Below are positions 9,730-20,914 of a stretch of 64,000 nucleotides of DNA, piece by piece. This stretch comes from Cervus elaphus. Taxonomy: Eukaryota > Chordata > Mammalia > Artiodactyla > Cervidae. The position numbers and the translations under genes were made by a program. The DNA is taken from contig NC_057820.1 of the NCBI RefSeq assembly GCF_910594005.1, positions 6,701,001 to 6,765,000 on the forward strand, in the 5' to 3' direction. Position 1 is the first letter of the stretch. Each line of letters starts with the position of its first letter. The notes under the pieces were generated by a model. That model saw only the letters and a program-made list of their open reading frames with translations, did not search any database and had not been told where the DNA came from.

Positions 9730-11240
9730 CTGGGAGGGGAAAATGAACAGAAGAAATAAATGACGGGGAAAGTCTAATTATGTTACTGAGCAGATGGTTT
9801 CTCCAAAGATGTTTGGTGCTGAATAGTTATCCCGGCAGACATTCTTGCAAAGCTTGTTGCTGCTTTAGAAGCCTTCTCATATGCTCTGGTCCCCCCTCCT
9901 CACCTGGTGACTACTAGACCCTTTCCAACGTCCATCCTCAGGTCTGCATGCCTGGCTGGAATAGAAGAAAGGGACCTCTTCTCTCTACGCTCTCATGGTG
10001 CCTTCCCCCATGACTGAGAGCAGCAGTCCCTCTCAAGAAGCAGAATCCTGAGCCGCCTAACCAGCCTGCCCTGCGTCCATCCAGTTCAGGTCCTCTCTCA
10101 CTGTATCTTCTCTGAACCTTCATGCTCCAGGAAGCTTGGGCTACACATCCCAGGTAAGACATCTCTCTCTGGGCCTGCCAAGCATCACTGGCAAAAGGTG
10201 GTCAGTGATTCCTGGCTCGAGTTAGGATCTACGAGTCTTGTCCTCTTTCCCCTTTGAACTGCCATTCGTGAAGGAAGAAGTGAAGGTCATGTCCAGAGAT
10301 CCTCTCCCAGACCCCTTCCCCCTCATCCCAACAACCCACTTGCGTATTTGTTTTGAATTTTCTGGTGTATCTAGTATTTCACATTCATTGGCAAAGTACA
10401 CCTTGTCTCTTTCCACCAGGGTGTCTTACCTTTTCACAGAAAGGGTTTCAGACAAACTATGAGACAAGGAAAGTGGAACATTCAACTCGACAGCTACCAG
10501 AGAAAACCTTTTCCTGTTTGGAACACTGTCAATTACAGTATTACACAAACATCTGTTAAGTACCTGCTATATTTTAGCAATCCGTTAGACTCTGGGGCTG
10601 CAAAGGCAAATGAGATACACTTTAGCTCAGACTAGATGAACAAATAGTCATAATATGGTGGGGTATGTGTTAGACTAGAGGGCATGGCATATAAGAGAGC
10701 AGAGAGAGTACTGAAAATCCTATTTAGTTTAGTTGTAAGGGGAGAGGGCTAAGATCTGGGTGGGTTTAGTGCAAGAGTTGGTATCTGAGCTGACTTGATG
10801 AGTCTACACTGAATGTAAAACAATAGGATCAATTATGCTTCTTTGTAATGATTTTTATGAAATTGTTTAAATCTTAAAAAACTTCATAGAAACAAAAAAA
10901 TAATACCTATTGCCTATTCTTTTTTTAAAAAAAAAAACAGCTTTTCACCCCACATTTGAGCTTTAATGGGATCAAGATGAAAAGGCTGGGATGTGACTTA
11001 GGGAAGCAATGCTATGGCACAGATTCAAGAGCTTAGACAGACATTTACTAAACAAAATGTGACAAAACATTGGGAATAGTTGGTGATGATCAGGTGTTCT
11101 GTGATGGGTAGAAGAGTTAGCAGAAGAAAAAAGTAGGGCAAAATAATAGGGGGGTGGCAGTGGATAGATCATTTAAAGGCAAGAACCTAGGGAGGAAAGA
11201 GGCCCAGGCTAGAACAGGGCAGTTCCGTAGTCAGACAGCT
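9730..11240. other. CC2D2A intron, mostly unclassified
   Basis: About 10600-10830 looks like a decayed ancient LINE (TGGGGCTGCAAAGGCAAATG). The rest has no recognised repeat or exon; poly-T/A runs lie near 10920. Confidence 0.4.
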
Positions 11241-11398
11241 GGAGGCCCTTGGGCAAGCCATGACACGCTCTTCACTTCCATTCGCCCTTTTGTAAAATGG
11301 AGACAGTAATAGTAGTGAGAAATAAGTGAAATTATAGATATGAAAGTGCCTAGCATAGTGCCTAGAACACGGTGAATGTACAATAAAGTATAGCCTCC
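11240..11398 (+). repeat. MIR
   Basis: It contains GGGCAAGCCATGACACGCTC, TTTTGTAAAATGGAGACAGT and AAGTGCCTAGCATAGTGCCT, a near-complete MIR. Confidence 0.8.
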
Positions 11399-11501
11399 CT
11401 CCTCACACTGGTAAGGGCACCAGCAAAGAGAAGTAATTCTTGGTCCTTCTGTGTCTGCTCTCCAAAGGGCTAAGAAATTTAGGCTCACCTTACTTATAGT
11501 T

Positions 11502-11710
11502 GGGTTCCCCTGGTGGCTCAGACAGTAAAAGAATCTGCCTGCAATGCAGGGGACCCGGGTTTGAGCCCTGGGTAGGGAAGATCCCCTGAAGAAGGGGACA
11601 GTAACCCACCCCAGTATTCTAGTCTGGAGAATCCCATGGACAGAGGAGCCTGGTGGGCTACAGTCCATGGGGTCGCAAGGAGTCGGATACAACTAATCGA
11701 TTATACAACA
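11502..11710 (+). repeat. Bov-tA SINE
   Basis: It runs from GTTCCCCTGGTGGCTCAGAC to GGAGTCGGATACAACTAATC, full length. Confidence 0.93.
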
Positions 11711-12192
11711 CTTCCCTATGGTTGAGGAGTCCCCATTGCCCCAGTGTATGAAATACAGTAGGTATAATTCCTTTCTCTGAGCAGATAACAAAGAAGTCGC
11801 AGTTTTGTGCTCACAGAATCTAGAATATGCACCTTTGGGGTATCTACCCAGCTCTCACCCACTTCTCTGAGGACTGTCCCCCGTCTTCAGGATGGTCCCT
11901 GAGAACCCACTCCTGACTGTAGGTAACTAGGTGTGGATCAACTCCTGACCTGGGTTAGGACCTTTTGGGGAACCGATGGCTGGGGGTGGAACTGGCGAGG
12001 ATGAATCACTTCCATCACACAAAGAATGGAGCAAATTCACAGAAGGAAGCAAGCAAGAGAGACAAAGGGCCTTTGAAGACGCCAGCTTAACCTTTACAGT
12101 CTCCCATGTGGTTCCACCATATCTGATGTCCTCTTGTTCTGTGAGATATGGCCAACAAAACCCCTCTTTACCCTAAAGACTGATTCGGTTCT
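11711..12192. other. CC2D2A intron, possible LTR-like remnant
   Basis: Nothing is firmly recognised. The end (GTTCTGTGAGATATGGCCAA to AAGACTGATTCGGTTCTGC) has the look of an old LTR or DNA-element terminus. Confidence 0.3.
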
Positions 12193-12392
12193 GCCGTGCT
12201 GTGCTGTGCTGAGTCATGTCTGACTCTCTGTAGCCCCATGGACTGCAGCCCTCCAGGCTCTGTCCATGGGATTCTCCAGGCAAGAAGAAAGGGGTGGGTT
12301 GCCATGCCCCCCTCCAGGGCATCTTCCAGAGCCAGGGATTGAACCCACGTCTCCTGCATCGGCAGGCGGGTTCTTTACCTCTAGTGCCATCT
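12193..12392 (-). repeat. Bov-tA SINE
   Basis: It reads in reverse, with a (GCTGT)n tail GTGCTGTGCTGTGCTGAGTC and head GTTCTTTACCTCTAGTGCCA. It lies about 180 bp past the donor of the 12569 exon. Confidence 0.92.
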
Positions 12393-12567
12393 TGGTTCCA
12401 TTGCTTGGAACCAACGGGGCCCTGACATCATCAAGAACGCCCTCCCTCACCCCCATCCCATCCCTCCGCCCCCACAGAGTGGCAACTGGGTTAATGATGA
12501 GAGTGAACACAGAGTGAAGAGGTGGGATCCTGCCCCTCCCATCCCAGGCCGGCGCGCAGGGCGCTCA

Positions 12568-12756
<189 letters not shown>

Positions 12757-13149
12757 TTAGGACTCCAGGGAAAAGAAAGATTGGGAAACTTCACAAGACA
12801 CCTTCCCACACTCTGCCCCAAGGTCCCTCACGGCCCCCTGAAAAACTCTTTGTCTTCTTGAGGAGGGGTGGGAATTGTCAAGACATTCTCCTAAGATGGG
12901 GAAGACCTACTGCATAGATGATGAATATATTATTTTAGCAGCTCCTGATCCGAGGCAGATAACTGGGGTTCTGGGCCCCACCCTGCACCTCCTGCTTGGC
13001 CTCTGCCTTGCTCATCCCCCAGCCCCTCAGACGTGGCCTGAGCTTGCCAAGTGTCCGCTTTTGCTCCTGCCAATCCCGCAACACCGAATGCCTCCTTCCA
13101 CCTTCCTCACTGACCTACTTCATTGCAGTTCTACCACTTTTCGGGGCCC

Positions 13150-13335
13150 GTATTTCCAGGCCAGTGTGTCCTGCTCAACTTGGGCAAATCATTTCACCTC
13201 TTGCCATCTCTGTTTCATCATCTGTAAAATGGAATATTAATACCTACCTCTTGGGGTTGTTGAGAGGACTAAGCCAGGAGTGTACACAAAGCCCCTGAGT
13301 ACGGGTCTAGCATTAGCAGGTGCCCTAACACAGTG
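13150..13335 (+). repeat. MIR
   Basis: It contains GGGCAAATCATTTCACCTCT, CATCATCTGTAAAATGGAAT and CCTACCTCTTGGGGTTGTTG, a well-preserved MIR. Confidence 0.85.
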
Positions 13336-13844
13336 ACTGTTGGGATGATGACAATGGTCACGATGCCAGTGATTATGCTGGAGAAAGGAGGGGATGGAGA
13401 CAGGAGGAAAGTGGGGGGTGAGGGGCAGGGGGGTCTCTCTACCTCTCTATGTCTCTGCCTCTCACTGAGATGACACCCATGAACACTTCCTGGAAGGTGA
13501 AAGCAATGCAGTCTGTGAATCAGAAGGGCCAGGGAACAGAGTTTAATTCTGCCCCAGATACTAAGGAGAGCACCGTGGCGACTTCGTATCGGGAAGCTGA
13601 TGAATGGCTAAGCCCGACAGCCACCGAGCAAGGCCGGCTGCACAGAGCTGGCCTCAGGCTGGCAACGCTCACGCCGCTCTTCTCTGTGAGTGCAGAAGAA
13701 CAGGCTGCCCTGGGGCCCTCCTTCCGAGAGGCGTGTGCCAGCCCGGGGAGACAACCCGCAAAGGACTCCCGGGGTGTGGTTCCGTGAGCCCCCAGGGCCT
13801 TCTAAGGGAACACAGAGGAGCTACCGGTTACCAGCACCGCTACG

Positions 13845-14020
13845 GCTCAAGCAGAGTGCTAGGGGCCTTACGTATACTCTTTCTAAGCCTTATGAGGGTA
13901 TTACCCCATTTTTCATATGAAGAAACTGGAGGCTCTGAGAGGTGATAGAATTTGCTGGAGGCTCCTAAATAGGAGGAGAGGGAGCTGGGGTTCAAGCTCA
14001 GATCACCCTGACTTGACAGC
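13845..14020 (+). repeat. L2/MIR-class ancient repeat
   Basis: The stretch ATTACCCCATTTTTCATATG, AAGAAACTGGAGGCTCTGAG and GAGCTGGGGTTCAAGCTCAG is the familiar ancient mammalian repeat pattern. Confidence 0.65.
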
Positions 14021-14159
14021 CCAACTTCTTCTTTGAAAATCTGCGTATATCTTTCCATTAACTCATTTGGGACAAGAATAAGCATGTTATATAACAACAT
14101 GATGTAAAATTGTGAAAAATAACCATCTTTTCCAAAACCAAGAGTGTGAGGAGAGTGAC

Positions 14160-14690
14160 ACTGTTTTACATTTTTGCAAATGCCTTTTTTTTGATTTGCC
14201 GCATATTTTAATTTTAGAATTTTAATGAGATGTAGTTGACATATAACACTGTTTAAGTTCAAGGTGTATGGTAGATTGGTTTCATACATTTATATATGGC
14301 AATATGGTTACCACCATAGGTAGCATTAGCCAACACGTCTATCTGTAACTTCAGGTAATTATTCTTTTTTTCTGTGGTGTGAACAATTAAGATCCAGTCT
14401 CTCAGCGCCCTTGAAGTTTATATTGTTAATGATAATCACTACGCTGTGCATTAGATCTCCAGGACTTATTTATCTACTGGTTGCAGGCTTATATCCTTCT
14501 ACCCTTAAATATCCCCCCAATCCCCCCCTGCCCCCAGCCTCTTGTGACCAACAGTCTCGTCTCCGTTCTTATTAGTTTGGCTCTTTTAGATTCCACATAT
14601 AAGTGAGAATCCCAGAGATCTTATCTTTCTCTGACTCATCCCATTTAACAGAATGCCCTCAAAAGTTCATCTATGCTGTCACAAATTATA
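14160..14690 (-). repeat. Old L1 3' UTR fragment
   Basis: The sequence GAATTTTAATGAGATGTAGT, GTTCAAGGTGTATGGTAGAT and CCACATATAAGTGAGAATCC is the reverse complement of the L1M-type 3' region. Confidence 0.75.
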
Positions 14691-15270
14691 GCCCATCTTT
14701 TTAATCACTCTGCCAGGACGCCTGCCTAACCCAGACTTGGGAACCTCAGGGAAGAAGCTTTGCCAGGAGGTTGTAACAAAGCACATCCCTTCTTTCCTCA
14801 GCACTTTCTTCCTCCCCGAGGGACGTCTCCTGTCACGAGACTTAGCTGGCCCCTTAGTCAGCATGAGAACGTCTTGGTGGCTGGGACCATTACATACAGA
14901 AATATCTTAATCTAAAGCCAAGAACAAACCAAAATGAAAAGAAGAAAGAACATACCCCGAGCCTTCAGAACTTAATGCAGAAAAGTAAAGCAGAAAAAAG
15001 AAAAAGAAAGAAAAGAAATGGAAAAACAGCATGAAAAATCATCATCTATTCTAAAACGTAATTTTCATGATTGAAAAAGAAAACATTCCATGACTGGACT
15101 CTGGGCCTGGAATAGAGAGAGGGTTTACATGAATCTTCTGTGGGCACAGCCTCCCTTCTGTGTGAGGATGGAGGCAAAGCCAGCAAAAGGGGCGACCATG
15201 GATCGCACCAGCATTTTGTCTCCTTGCCAGCTGGGTGGTAGAGAGGAAGTCCATGCGTAGGAAATAGCCT
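14691..15270. other. CC2D2A intron, includes a purine-rich tract
   Basis: 14930-15035 is A/G-rich (AAAAAGAAAAAGAAAGAAAA). The remainder is unclassified. Confidence 0.45.
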
Positions 15271-15283
15271 TTTCAGGAGACCA

Positions 15284-15510
15284 TCAGTCATGTCCAACGA
15301 CTTTGCGACATATGTCCAAAGACTTTTTGTGACTTTGCGCAAAAACTCTTTGCGACCCCATGGATTATACAGTCTACAGAATTCTTCAGGCCAGAATACT
15401 GGAGTGGGTAGCCTTTCCCTTCTCCAGGGGATCTTCCCAACCCAGGGATCGAACCCAGGTCTCCCACATTGCAGGCGAATTCTTTACCAGCTGAGCCACC
15501 AGGGAAGCCC
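15284..15510 (-). repeat. BOV-A2 SINE with 13-bp target duplication
   Basis: TTTCAGGAGACCA flanks the element at 15271-15283 and 15511-15523. The 3' part contains a local reduplication around ACTTTGCGAC. Confidence 0.95.
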
Positions 15511-15523
15511 TTTCAGGAGACCA

Positions 15524-16186
15524 AGAGATTTAACCACAGGAAGGGTCACGAAGTTAACGGACTGCACAAGCCCACCAATATAGAAAGTTCTCTCTCATCT
15601 TTCATGCGTCTGCTTCGACTTGAGACCATTTGAGGATTATTCTAAATGATAGGGAGATGATCTAGCAAACAAATAGAGTCAATTCCCAACTTCTATGTAA
15701 ATGTCCCTTTTCCCCGGCTGCCCACCCGCCACCAAACGCAGGGCAGCTCTGTGCCTCCTGGCGGCGGTGCTGGAACCTGGCCTCTCCCTGCCGCTCAGAA
15801 TCTCAGCGGGATAATTCTGGCCACCCCACTGCCCTGTGACCGGGGAGTGGGGGAGACCCTGGCCCGGGGAGGTGATGAAGGCAGGAGGACGATGTGCTGG
15901 AAAGGATGCCGTCACACTTCATGTGTGGCCAAGGCTGGGGAAGTGCCCTTGGGGGTGGTGGGAGGGGAGGTGGGGTCCACTGGAGTGTGATGGAGAGGGT
16001 CTCGTGAGACACGTGCGAACTGAAGCCCCCGAGAATCTGACATCAGGCGTTCATCAGGCTTTACCAGTTTCTAGTACTGTTAGGGGGCCAAATGCATATC
16101 ATACACTGATAAAAATCTTACATTTACAGGGAATATTTAATATAATATAACACAAGAAATAACAAAAAAATATATATTTTCTTTAC
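15524..16186. other. CC2D2A intron, GC-rich then AT-rich
   Basis: 15700-16020 is GC-rich (for example GGCGGCGGTGCTGG-like) but I see no coding or promoter structure. An AT-rich run precedes the exon donor at 16187. Confidence 0.4.
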
Positions 16187-16278
16187 CTGATATTGGGAAC
16201 TTCTTCTTCTACTATCAAATCCGAAAGAAGAAAGTGGTGTTTCGCAATGAGGAAACGATTTATCACTGATTCTCTAAC
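16187..16278 (-). CDS. CC2D2A: CC2D2A exon (window exon 14 of 20)
   Basis: This 92-bp exon has 30 codons plus two bases of a split Ser codon. It reads VRESVINRFLIAKHHFLLSD followed by LIVEEEVPNI. The acceptor is TCTCCCTCAG, the donor GTAAAG. It equals about human residues 975-1005. HH replaces human QY, and SD-L replaces AD-M. The helix leads directly into the second C2 domain encoded by the next exon. Confidence 0.96.
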
Positions 16279-16437
16279 CTGAGGGAGAGAAAGACGTTTA
16301 ATTTAAATGTCCTTGTTTGCTGAACTGCACCATTCTCTGCTCGAATGTCACGGTGGTGCGGTGGCACTTTCATATTCCATCACAGCTCTGACCCCTTCCT
16401 ACAGTAAATCAACCAGCTTTCCTCGCTAACGTAAGCT

Positions 16438-16529
16438 CCCTAAAGCAGGGGCATTCTATTTTGTTCACTGCTGTATTCTCAGGATCTGGACACATTCCTG
16501 GCAGAAAATTTAGCTGAATGAATGAATGA
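16438..16529 (+). repeat. L2-like 3' end
   Basis: It contains CAGGGGCATTCTATTTTGTT and ends in the (GAAT)n pattern TGAATGAATGAATGAC. Confidence 0.6.
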
Positions 16530-16742
16530 CTCTTTGGAAAAGACCCTGATGCTGGGAAAGACTGAAGGCAGAAGGAGAAGAGGGTGACAGAGGATGAGAT
16601 AGTTGGATGGCATTACCGATTCAATGGACAGGAACTTGGGCAAACTCCGGGAGATGGTGAGGGACAGGGAGGCCTGGCATACTGCAGTCCATGGTATCGC
16701 AAAAAGTCAGACACAACTTGGCAACTGAACAACAACAAAAAT
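16530..16742 (+). mobile_element. BovB 3' end
   Basis: It runs from TCTTTGGAAAAGACCCTGAT to AGTCAGACACAACTTGGCAA plus (AAC)n. It is flanked by AATGAATGA-type sequence on both sides, consistent with insertion into the L2 tail. Confidence 0.88.
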
Positions 16743-16787
16743 GAATGAACAAATAAAAAAAATAGGACCTGTCTTGAAACACACAAG

Positions 16788-16992
16788 GGCTTCCCTGGTG
16801 GCTCAGATGGTAAAGAATCTGCCTGCAATGCAGGAGACCTGGGTTTAACCCCTGGGTCGGGAAGATCCCCCTGAAGAAAGGAATGGATATTCACTCCAGT
16901 ATTCTTGCTTTGAAAGTTCCATAGACAGAGGAGCCTGGTGGGCTACAGTTCATGGGGTCACAAAGAGTGGGACATGACTGAGGGACTGGAAC
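16788..16992 (+). repeat. Bov-tA SINE (first of a tandem pair)
   Basis: It runs from GGGCTTCCCTGGTGGCTCAG to GGGACATGACTGAGGGACTG, full length. Confidence 0.93.
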
Positions 16993-17002
16993 TTCCACTT
17001 TT

Positions 17003-17212
17003 GGGCTTCCCTGGTGCGTCAGACAGTCAAGAATCTGCCTGCAATGCAGAAGACCTGGGTTTGACCCCTGGGTCAGGAAGATCCCCTGGAGAGTGGAATG
17101 GATACCCACTCCAATATTCTTGCCTGGAAAATTCCACGGACAGAGGAACTTGGCGGGCTAGAGTTCATGGGGTCACAATGAGTTGGACACAACTGAGTGA
17201 CTAACAGACTTC
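17003..17212 (+). repeat. Bov-tA SINE (second of a tandem pair)
   Basis: It runs from GGGCTTCCCTGGTGCGTCAG to TTGGACACAACTGAGTGACT. It lies 10 bp after the first copy, in the same orientation. Confidence 0.93.
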
Positions 17213-17519
17213 GAAGCACACCCATTCAGAACTGATTAAGTTCTTCCCCTATTTAGACTGATTAAGTTCTTAATTATTTTTTAAATGGAGGCTCTCTTAA
17301 ATGTCATAAATTTTTTTTATACAAGAGCTACAGGGTAGATTAACTGGCTAGGGAAAATGTACTGTAGTCATTGTAGCATTTCTTACAAGTTAAATTAATT
17401 AAAAGGAAGGACAAAAGAATATTTTGATTTTCTAGTGCAGAAGGGCAGTGAGGATGTGGTTTATAAAACTTTTTTATTACAAAGGTAATAAGATGCACAC
17501 ATTCATGTGGTAATTCTAT

Positions 17520-17622
17520 ATTTAGTTAGTCTTCCAAGGCAATAGAAATAAAAACAAAAATAAGCAAATGGGATCTAATCAAATTTGCAAGTTTTGCCAC
17601 AGCAAACATTCAAATATTTTTT
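17520..17622 (+). repeat. L1 ORF2 fragment
   Basis: AATGGGATCTAATCAAATTT followed by GCAAGTTTTGCCACAGCAAA is a well-known L1 ORF2 stretch. Confidence 0.7.
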
Positions 17623-17717
17623 AAAAAATCATGATTTAGAAAGTAAGTGTCTTGTAATCACACCCCTCTTAAGAGAACCACTGATAATGAACTGAGACAT
17701 GCCCTAGTGTTTTCAGC

Positions 17718-17822
17718 ATTTCATCAACGAATACATTCCCTTCGGTGCCTGAGCTAGTTCAAATTGGACTTTTTATCACTTATAATCATGAATCCAAGCT
17801 AATACAAAGGAGAACCAAGTAA
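17718..17822 (+). repeat. LTR 3'-end-like repeat (copy A)
   Basis: AGCTAGTTCAAATTGGACTT through AAGGAGAACCAAGTAA resembles an old MaLR-type LTR terminus. The same ~100 bp recurs at 20067-20170. Confidence 0.5.
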
Positions 17823-17878
17823 CTCTGTTACAAAAATGAAGATAGTTGCTAATCAATTTTATATCTGTCATTATGAGA

Positions 17879-18034
17879 AGGGCTTCCCTGGTGGCTCAGT
17901 GGTAAGGAACCCACCTGCCAATGCAGATGTGGGTTTGATCCCTGGCCAGAAAGATCCCTTAGAGAAGGAAATGGCAACCCACTCCAGGATTCTTGCCTGA
18001 AAAATCCCATGGACAGAGGATCCTGGCAAGCCAT
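17879..18034 (+). repeat. Bov-tA SINE, 3' truncated
   Basis: It starts GGGCTTCCCTGGTGGCTCAG and stops after GAGGATCCTGGCAAGCC. Confidence 0.9.
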
Positions 18035-18163
18035 AAAGGATTACCAACTACTATAGGATAAGTGACTTTATGTCTAGTCTTAAAAGGAAGAGAGAGGTTA
18101 TTCATGTTGCCATTGTGACCCTAGAATTTTCCACTCTAGAATATTCTTTGAGGGACTCCCTAA

Positions 18164-18283
18164 CAAGGAAATGGCAACCCACTCCAGTATTCTTGCCTGG
18201 GAAATCCCATGGACAGAGGAGCCTGGTGGCCTACAGTCTATAGGGTCGCAGTAGAGTCAAACACGGCTGAGCAAGTAAACCAC
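18164..18283 (+). repeat. Bov-tA SINE, 5' truncated
   Basis: Only the 3' body is present: AAGGAAATGGCAACCCACTC to CACGGCTGAGCAAGTAAACC. Confidence 0.88.
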
Positions 18284-18394
18284 AATTATGAGAAAATGAG
18301 CTGACAAGGGTTGAGGATAGAGATGTCCCGTCTCCAACATCAGGATGCTGCCTGTTTGTCCCCTACAAGGACTGTTTAAAATGATTTTCCTTAC

Positions 18395-18487
18395 CTGTTG
18401 GAAGTACTTGGCTACTGTGGCCCTGTGGGTATCCAGGTGGTCCTTGGTTTCGATTACATTTCTGTCTCGTAACCGTTTCTCATAGTC
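18395..18487 (-). CDS. CC2D2A: CC2D2A exon (window exon 13 of 20)
   Basis: This 93-bp exon has 31 codons, phase 0/0: DYEKRLRDRNVIETKDHLDT followed by HRATVAKYFQQ. The acceptor is AATTTTAG, the donor GTAAGG. It equals about human residues 944-974. The Arg at position 7 aligns with the site of the recurrent human nonsense variant R950X (established knowledge). A BOV-A2 SINE begins about 70 bp upstream of the acceptor, so the polypyrimidine and branch-point region has little room. Confidence 0.96.
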
Positions 18488-18557
18488 CTAAAATTAAAAG
18501 GAAGCAATACTTCTATGATTTTAAAATACTCGTACTCTCTCATGCCTTCTTTGAGAT

Positions 18558-18724
18558 TGGGCTTTCCTGGTGGCTCAGACAGTAAAGAAGCCGTCTACAA
18601 TGCAGGAGACCAGGATTCATTTCCCAGGTCGGGAAGATCCCCTGGAGAGAGGCATGGCAACCCACTCCAGTATTCTTGCCTGGAAAATTCCATGGACAGA
18701 GGAGCCTGGTGGGCTACAGTCCAG
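18558..18724 (+). repeat. BOV-A2/Bov-tA SINE, 3' truncated
   Basis: GGGCTTTCCTGGTGGCTCAG to GGTGGGCTACAGTCCAG. It starts about 70 bp upstream of the acceptor of the 18395-18487 exon. Confidence 0.9.
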
Positions 18725-18892
18725 ACTAGAGAATTATTTGTCCTGTGTGGTTTAAGTCACAAATGATGGTTCTAAATCTTCCTTCTACTTCCCTCTGAAC
18801 TTCAGGTTCAGAGTTGATCTCTGATGCAGCATCCAGGATTTGGAAACAGATGATTGAACTGCTTTACAAGTAGTTACAAGTTACAATGCTTT

Positions 18893-19248
18893 TTCAAAAT
18901 TATTTTAAAAATTGGAGTACAATTGCTTTACAATTTGTGTTGGTTTCTGCTGTACAACAGTGTGAATGAGCTATATGTATGCATACATCCCCTCCCGTTT
19001 GAGCATTCCCCCCACCCCGCATCTCACTCTTCCAGGTCATCGCAGAGCGTCAGACTGAGTTTCCTGTTCTTTATAGCAGCTTCCCACTAGTTATCTCCTC
19101 TCTCAATCTGCCCCACCGTCTCCTTCCCCCTCTGTGTCCAAAGTCCGTTCTCTAGGTCTGTGTCTCTATTCCTTCCCTGCAAGTAGGTTCGTCAGTACCA
19201 TTTTTCTAAATTTCTTGCATCATATACGTTATTTGTTTTTACACATTA
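18893..19248 (-). mobile_element. L1 3' end, reverse
   Basis: TTGGAGTACAATTGCTTTAC followed by TTTCTGCTGTACAACAGTGT is the reverse complement of the artiodactyl L1 3' UTR. It extends to the CAGTACCATTTTTCTAAATT region. Confidence 0.85.
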
Positions 19249-19627
19249 CAGAGTTCACGCAGAAAGAAAGAGAGGCCATAGAGATAATCGAGTCACTGTA
19301 GATCCAGATACTAAGCTCACCCAAATGACTTAGCCAAAGCCCCTGCTTAATTTTTGTCTTTCTATTTCAAATAAAGCAATTACAAAAAGAGTAACTAAGA
19401 TCTGGTTGCAGTCGACCTGGGTCACCAACTTGGAGGAGAGCAGTGGGTGCCTTTGGCTTTCTCTTCTTAGGCAGCGGTACTTTCCTCTCTGTTTTCTATC
19501 AAGAAAATTCCATGTGGGCCCCAGGGAGCTGCCACGTTCTCCTTCAGTCCTTCTCTGGTCATAGCTGATGCCCAGGGTGGCTCCTAACCCAGCCTGGGTG
19601 GCTCAAGAGCTGTCTTCAAGATGGTTG

Positions 19628-19808
19628 TTTTCTTTTTTAATTATTTCCTATTTGACTGCATCAAAAATATTTCTTTATTATCAGGTCTTAGTTGCAAAAC
19701 ATGGGGTCTTTGTTGTGGCATGTGAGATCTCAGTTCCCTGACCAGAGATCAAACCCTCATCCTCTGCCTTGCAAAGGAGATTCTTACCCACTGGACACCA
19801 GGGAAGAC
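19628..19808 (-). repeat. CHR SINE
   Basis: It reads in reverse: TGAGATCTCAGTTCCCTGAC, GGAGATTCTTACCCACTGGA and CACCAGGGAAGACC. Confidence 0.82.
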
Positions 19809-20066
19809 CCTGTCCCCAAGATTGTTAGACTCGGGACAAGAGGACCCACCTCTCTCTCCTGGCTGAGGCTCCTAGGTGTGAACTTGGGTGATACTGGTGA
19901 CCAAGTGATCAAGCAGAGAAATCTGTCTGCAGTGGGGGAAAATGAAGCCACCATACCACGTGAAGCCTCCACAGGAAGGAGAAGGAGCCTGGCACTCCTT
20001 GGGTGGCTCTGACGGGCAGACGAGCTCCTGTCATTCAGATGTCTCAGACGCTTAGCTCGATTTTGT

Positions 20067-20170
20067 GATTTCATCATCTAATAAACTCCCCTGGTACAGG
20101 AGCTGGTTCAAATTGGGTTTTTATCACTTATAATCACAAGTCCAAACTGATACAAAGAAGAACCAAGTAA
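20067..20170 (+). repeat. LTR 3'-end-like repeat (copy B)
   Basis: AGCTGGTTCAAATTGGGTTT through AAGAAGAACCAAGTAA is about 80% identical to 17718-17822. The AATAAACTCCCCTGGT upstream looks like an LTR polyadenylation region. Confidence 0.5.
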
Positions 20171-20204
20171 CCAAAGACATCTCTCCAAGAATAATTTCTG
20201 CATG

Positions 20205-20345
20205 AAAAATTATACTGCATTTGATCAAAGACTGAAATGTAAGGCCACGAGCTATAAAACTCTTAGAGGAAAATGTAAGGCAGGATACTCTTTGTATAAA
20301 TTGCAGCAATATCTTTTCAGACCCACCTCCTAGAGTAATGACAGT
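20205..20345 (+). repeat. L1 ORF2 fragment
   Basis: The stretch ATAAAACTCTTAGAGGAAAA with flanking AGACTGAAATGTAAGGCC matches the L1 ORF2 region upstream of the piece at 17520. Confidence 0.65.
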
Positions 20346-20377
20346 GAAAAAAAACAAACTAAAGAAGTCATACTGAT

Positions 20378-20914
20378 CGAATGGATAAGGAAGCTGTGGT
20401 ACATATACACTATGGAATATTACTCAGCCATTAAAAAGAATTCATTTGAATCAATTCTAATGAGATGGATGAAACTGGAGCCCATTATACAGAGTGAAGT
20501 AAGCCAGAAAGATAAAGAACATTACAGCATACTAACACATATATATGGAATTTAGAAAGATGGTAACGATAACCTTATATGCAAAACAGAAAAAGAGACA
20601 CAGATGTACAGAACAGACTTTTGGACTCGGTGGGAGAAGGTGAGTGTGGGATGTTTCGAGAGAACAGCATCGAAACATGCATATTATCTATGGTGAAACA
20701 GATCACCAGCCCAGGCTGGCTGCATGAGACAAGTGCTCGGGCCTGGTGCACTGGGAAGACCCAGAGGAACCGGGTGGAGAGGGAGGTGGGAGGGAGGATC
20801 GGGATGGGGAATACATATAAATCCATGGCTGATTCATGTCAATGTATGACAAAAACCACTACAATATTGTAAAGTAATTAGCCTCCAACTAATAAAAATA
20901 AATGGAAAAAAAAA
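20378..20914 (+). mobile_element. L1 3' end with perfect 17-bp target duplication
   Basis: AAAGAAGTCATACTGAT is present at 20361-20377 and 20915-20931. The element starts in ORF2 just upstream of TGGATAAGGAAGCTGTGGTA and ends AATAAAAATAAATGG plus poly(A). Perfect duplications indicate a recent insertion. Confidence 0.96.

Noticed and set aside
13449..13945. Overlapping plus-strand open frames of about 112 codons
   Set aside because: Three frames are open over the same GC-rich stretch next to an ancient repeat. No conserved motif or splice context.
15700..16020. GC-rich stretch as an internal promoter or CpG island
   Set aside because: It is short, CpG-poor for its GC content by eye, and has no initiator or first-exon-like structure.
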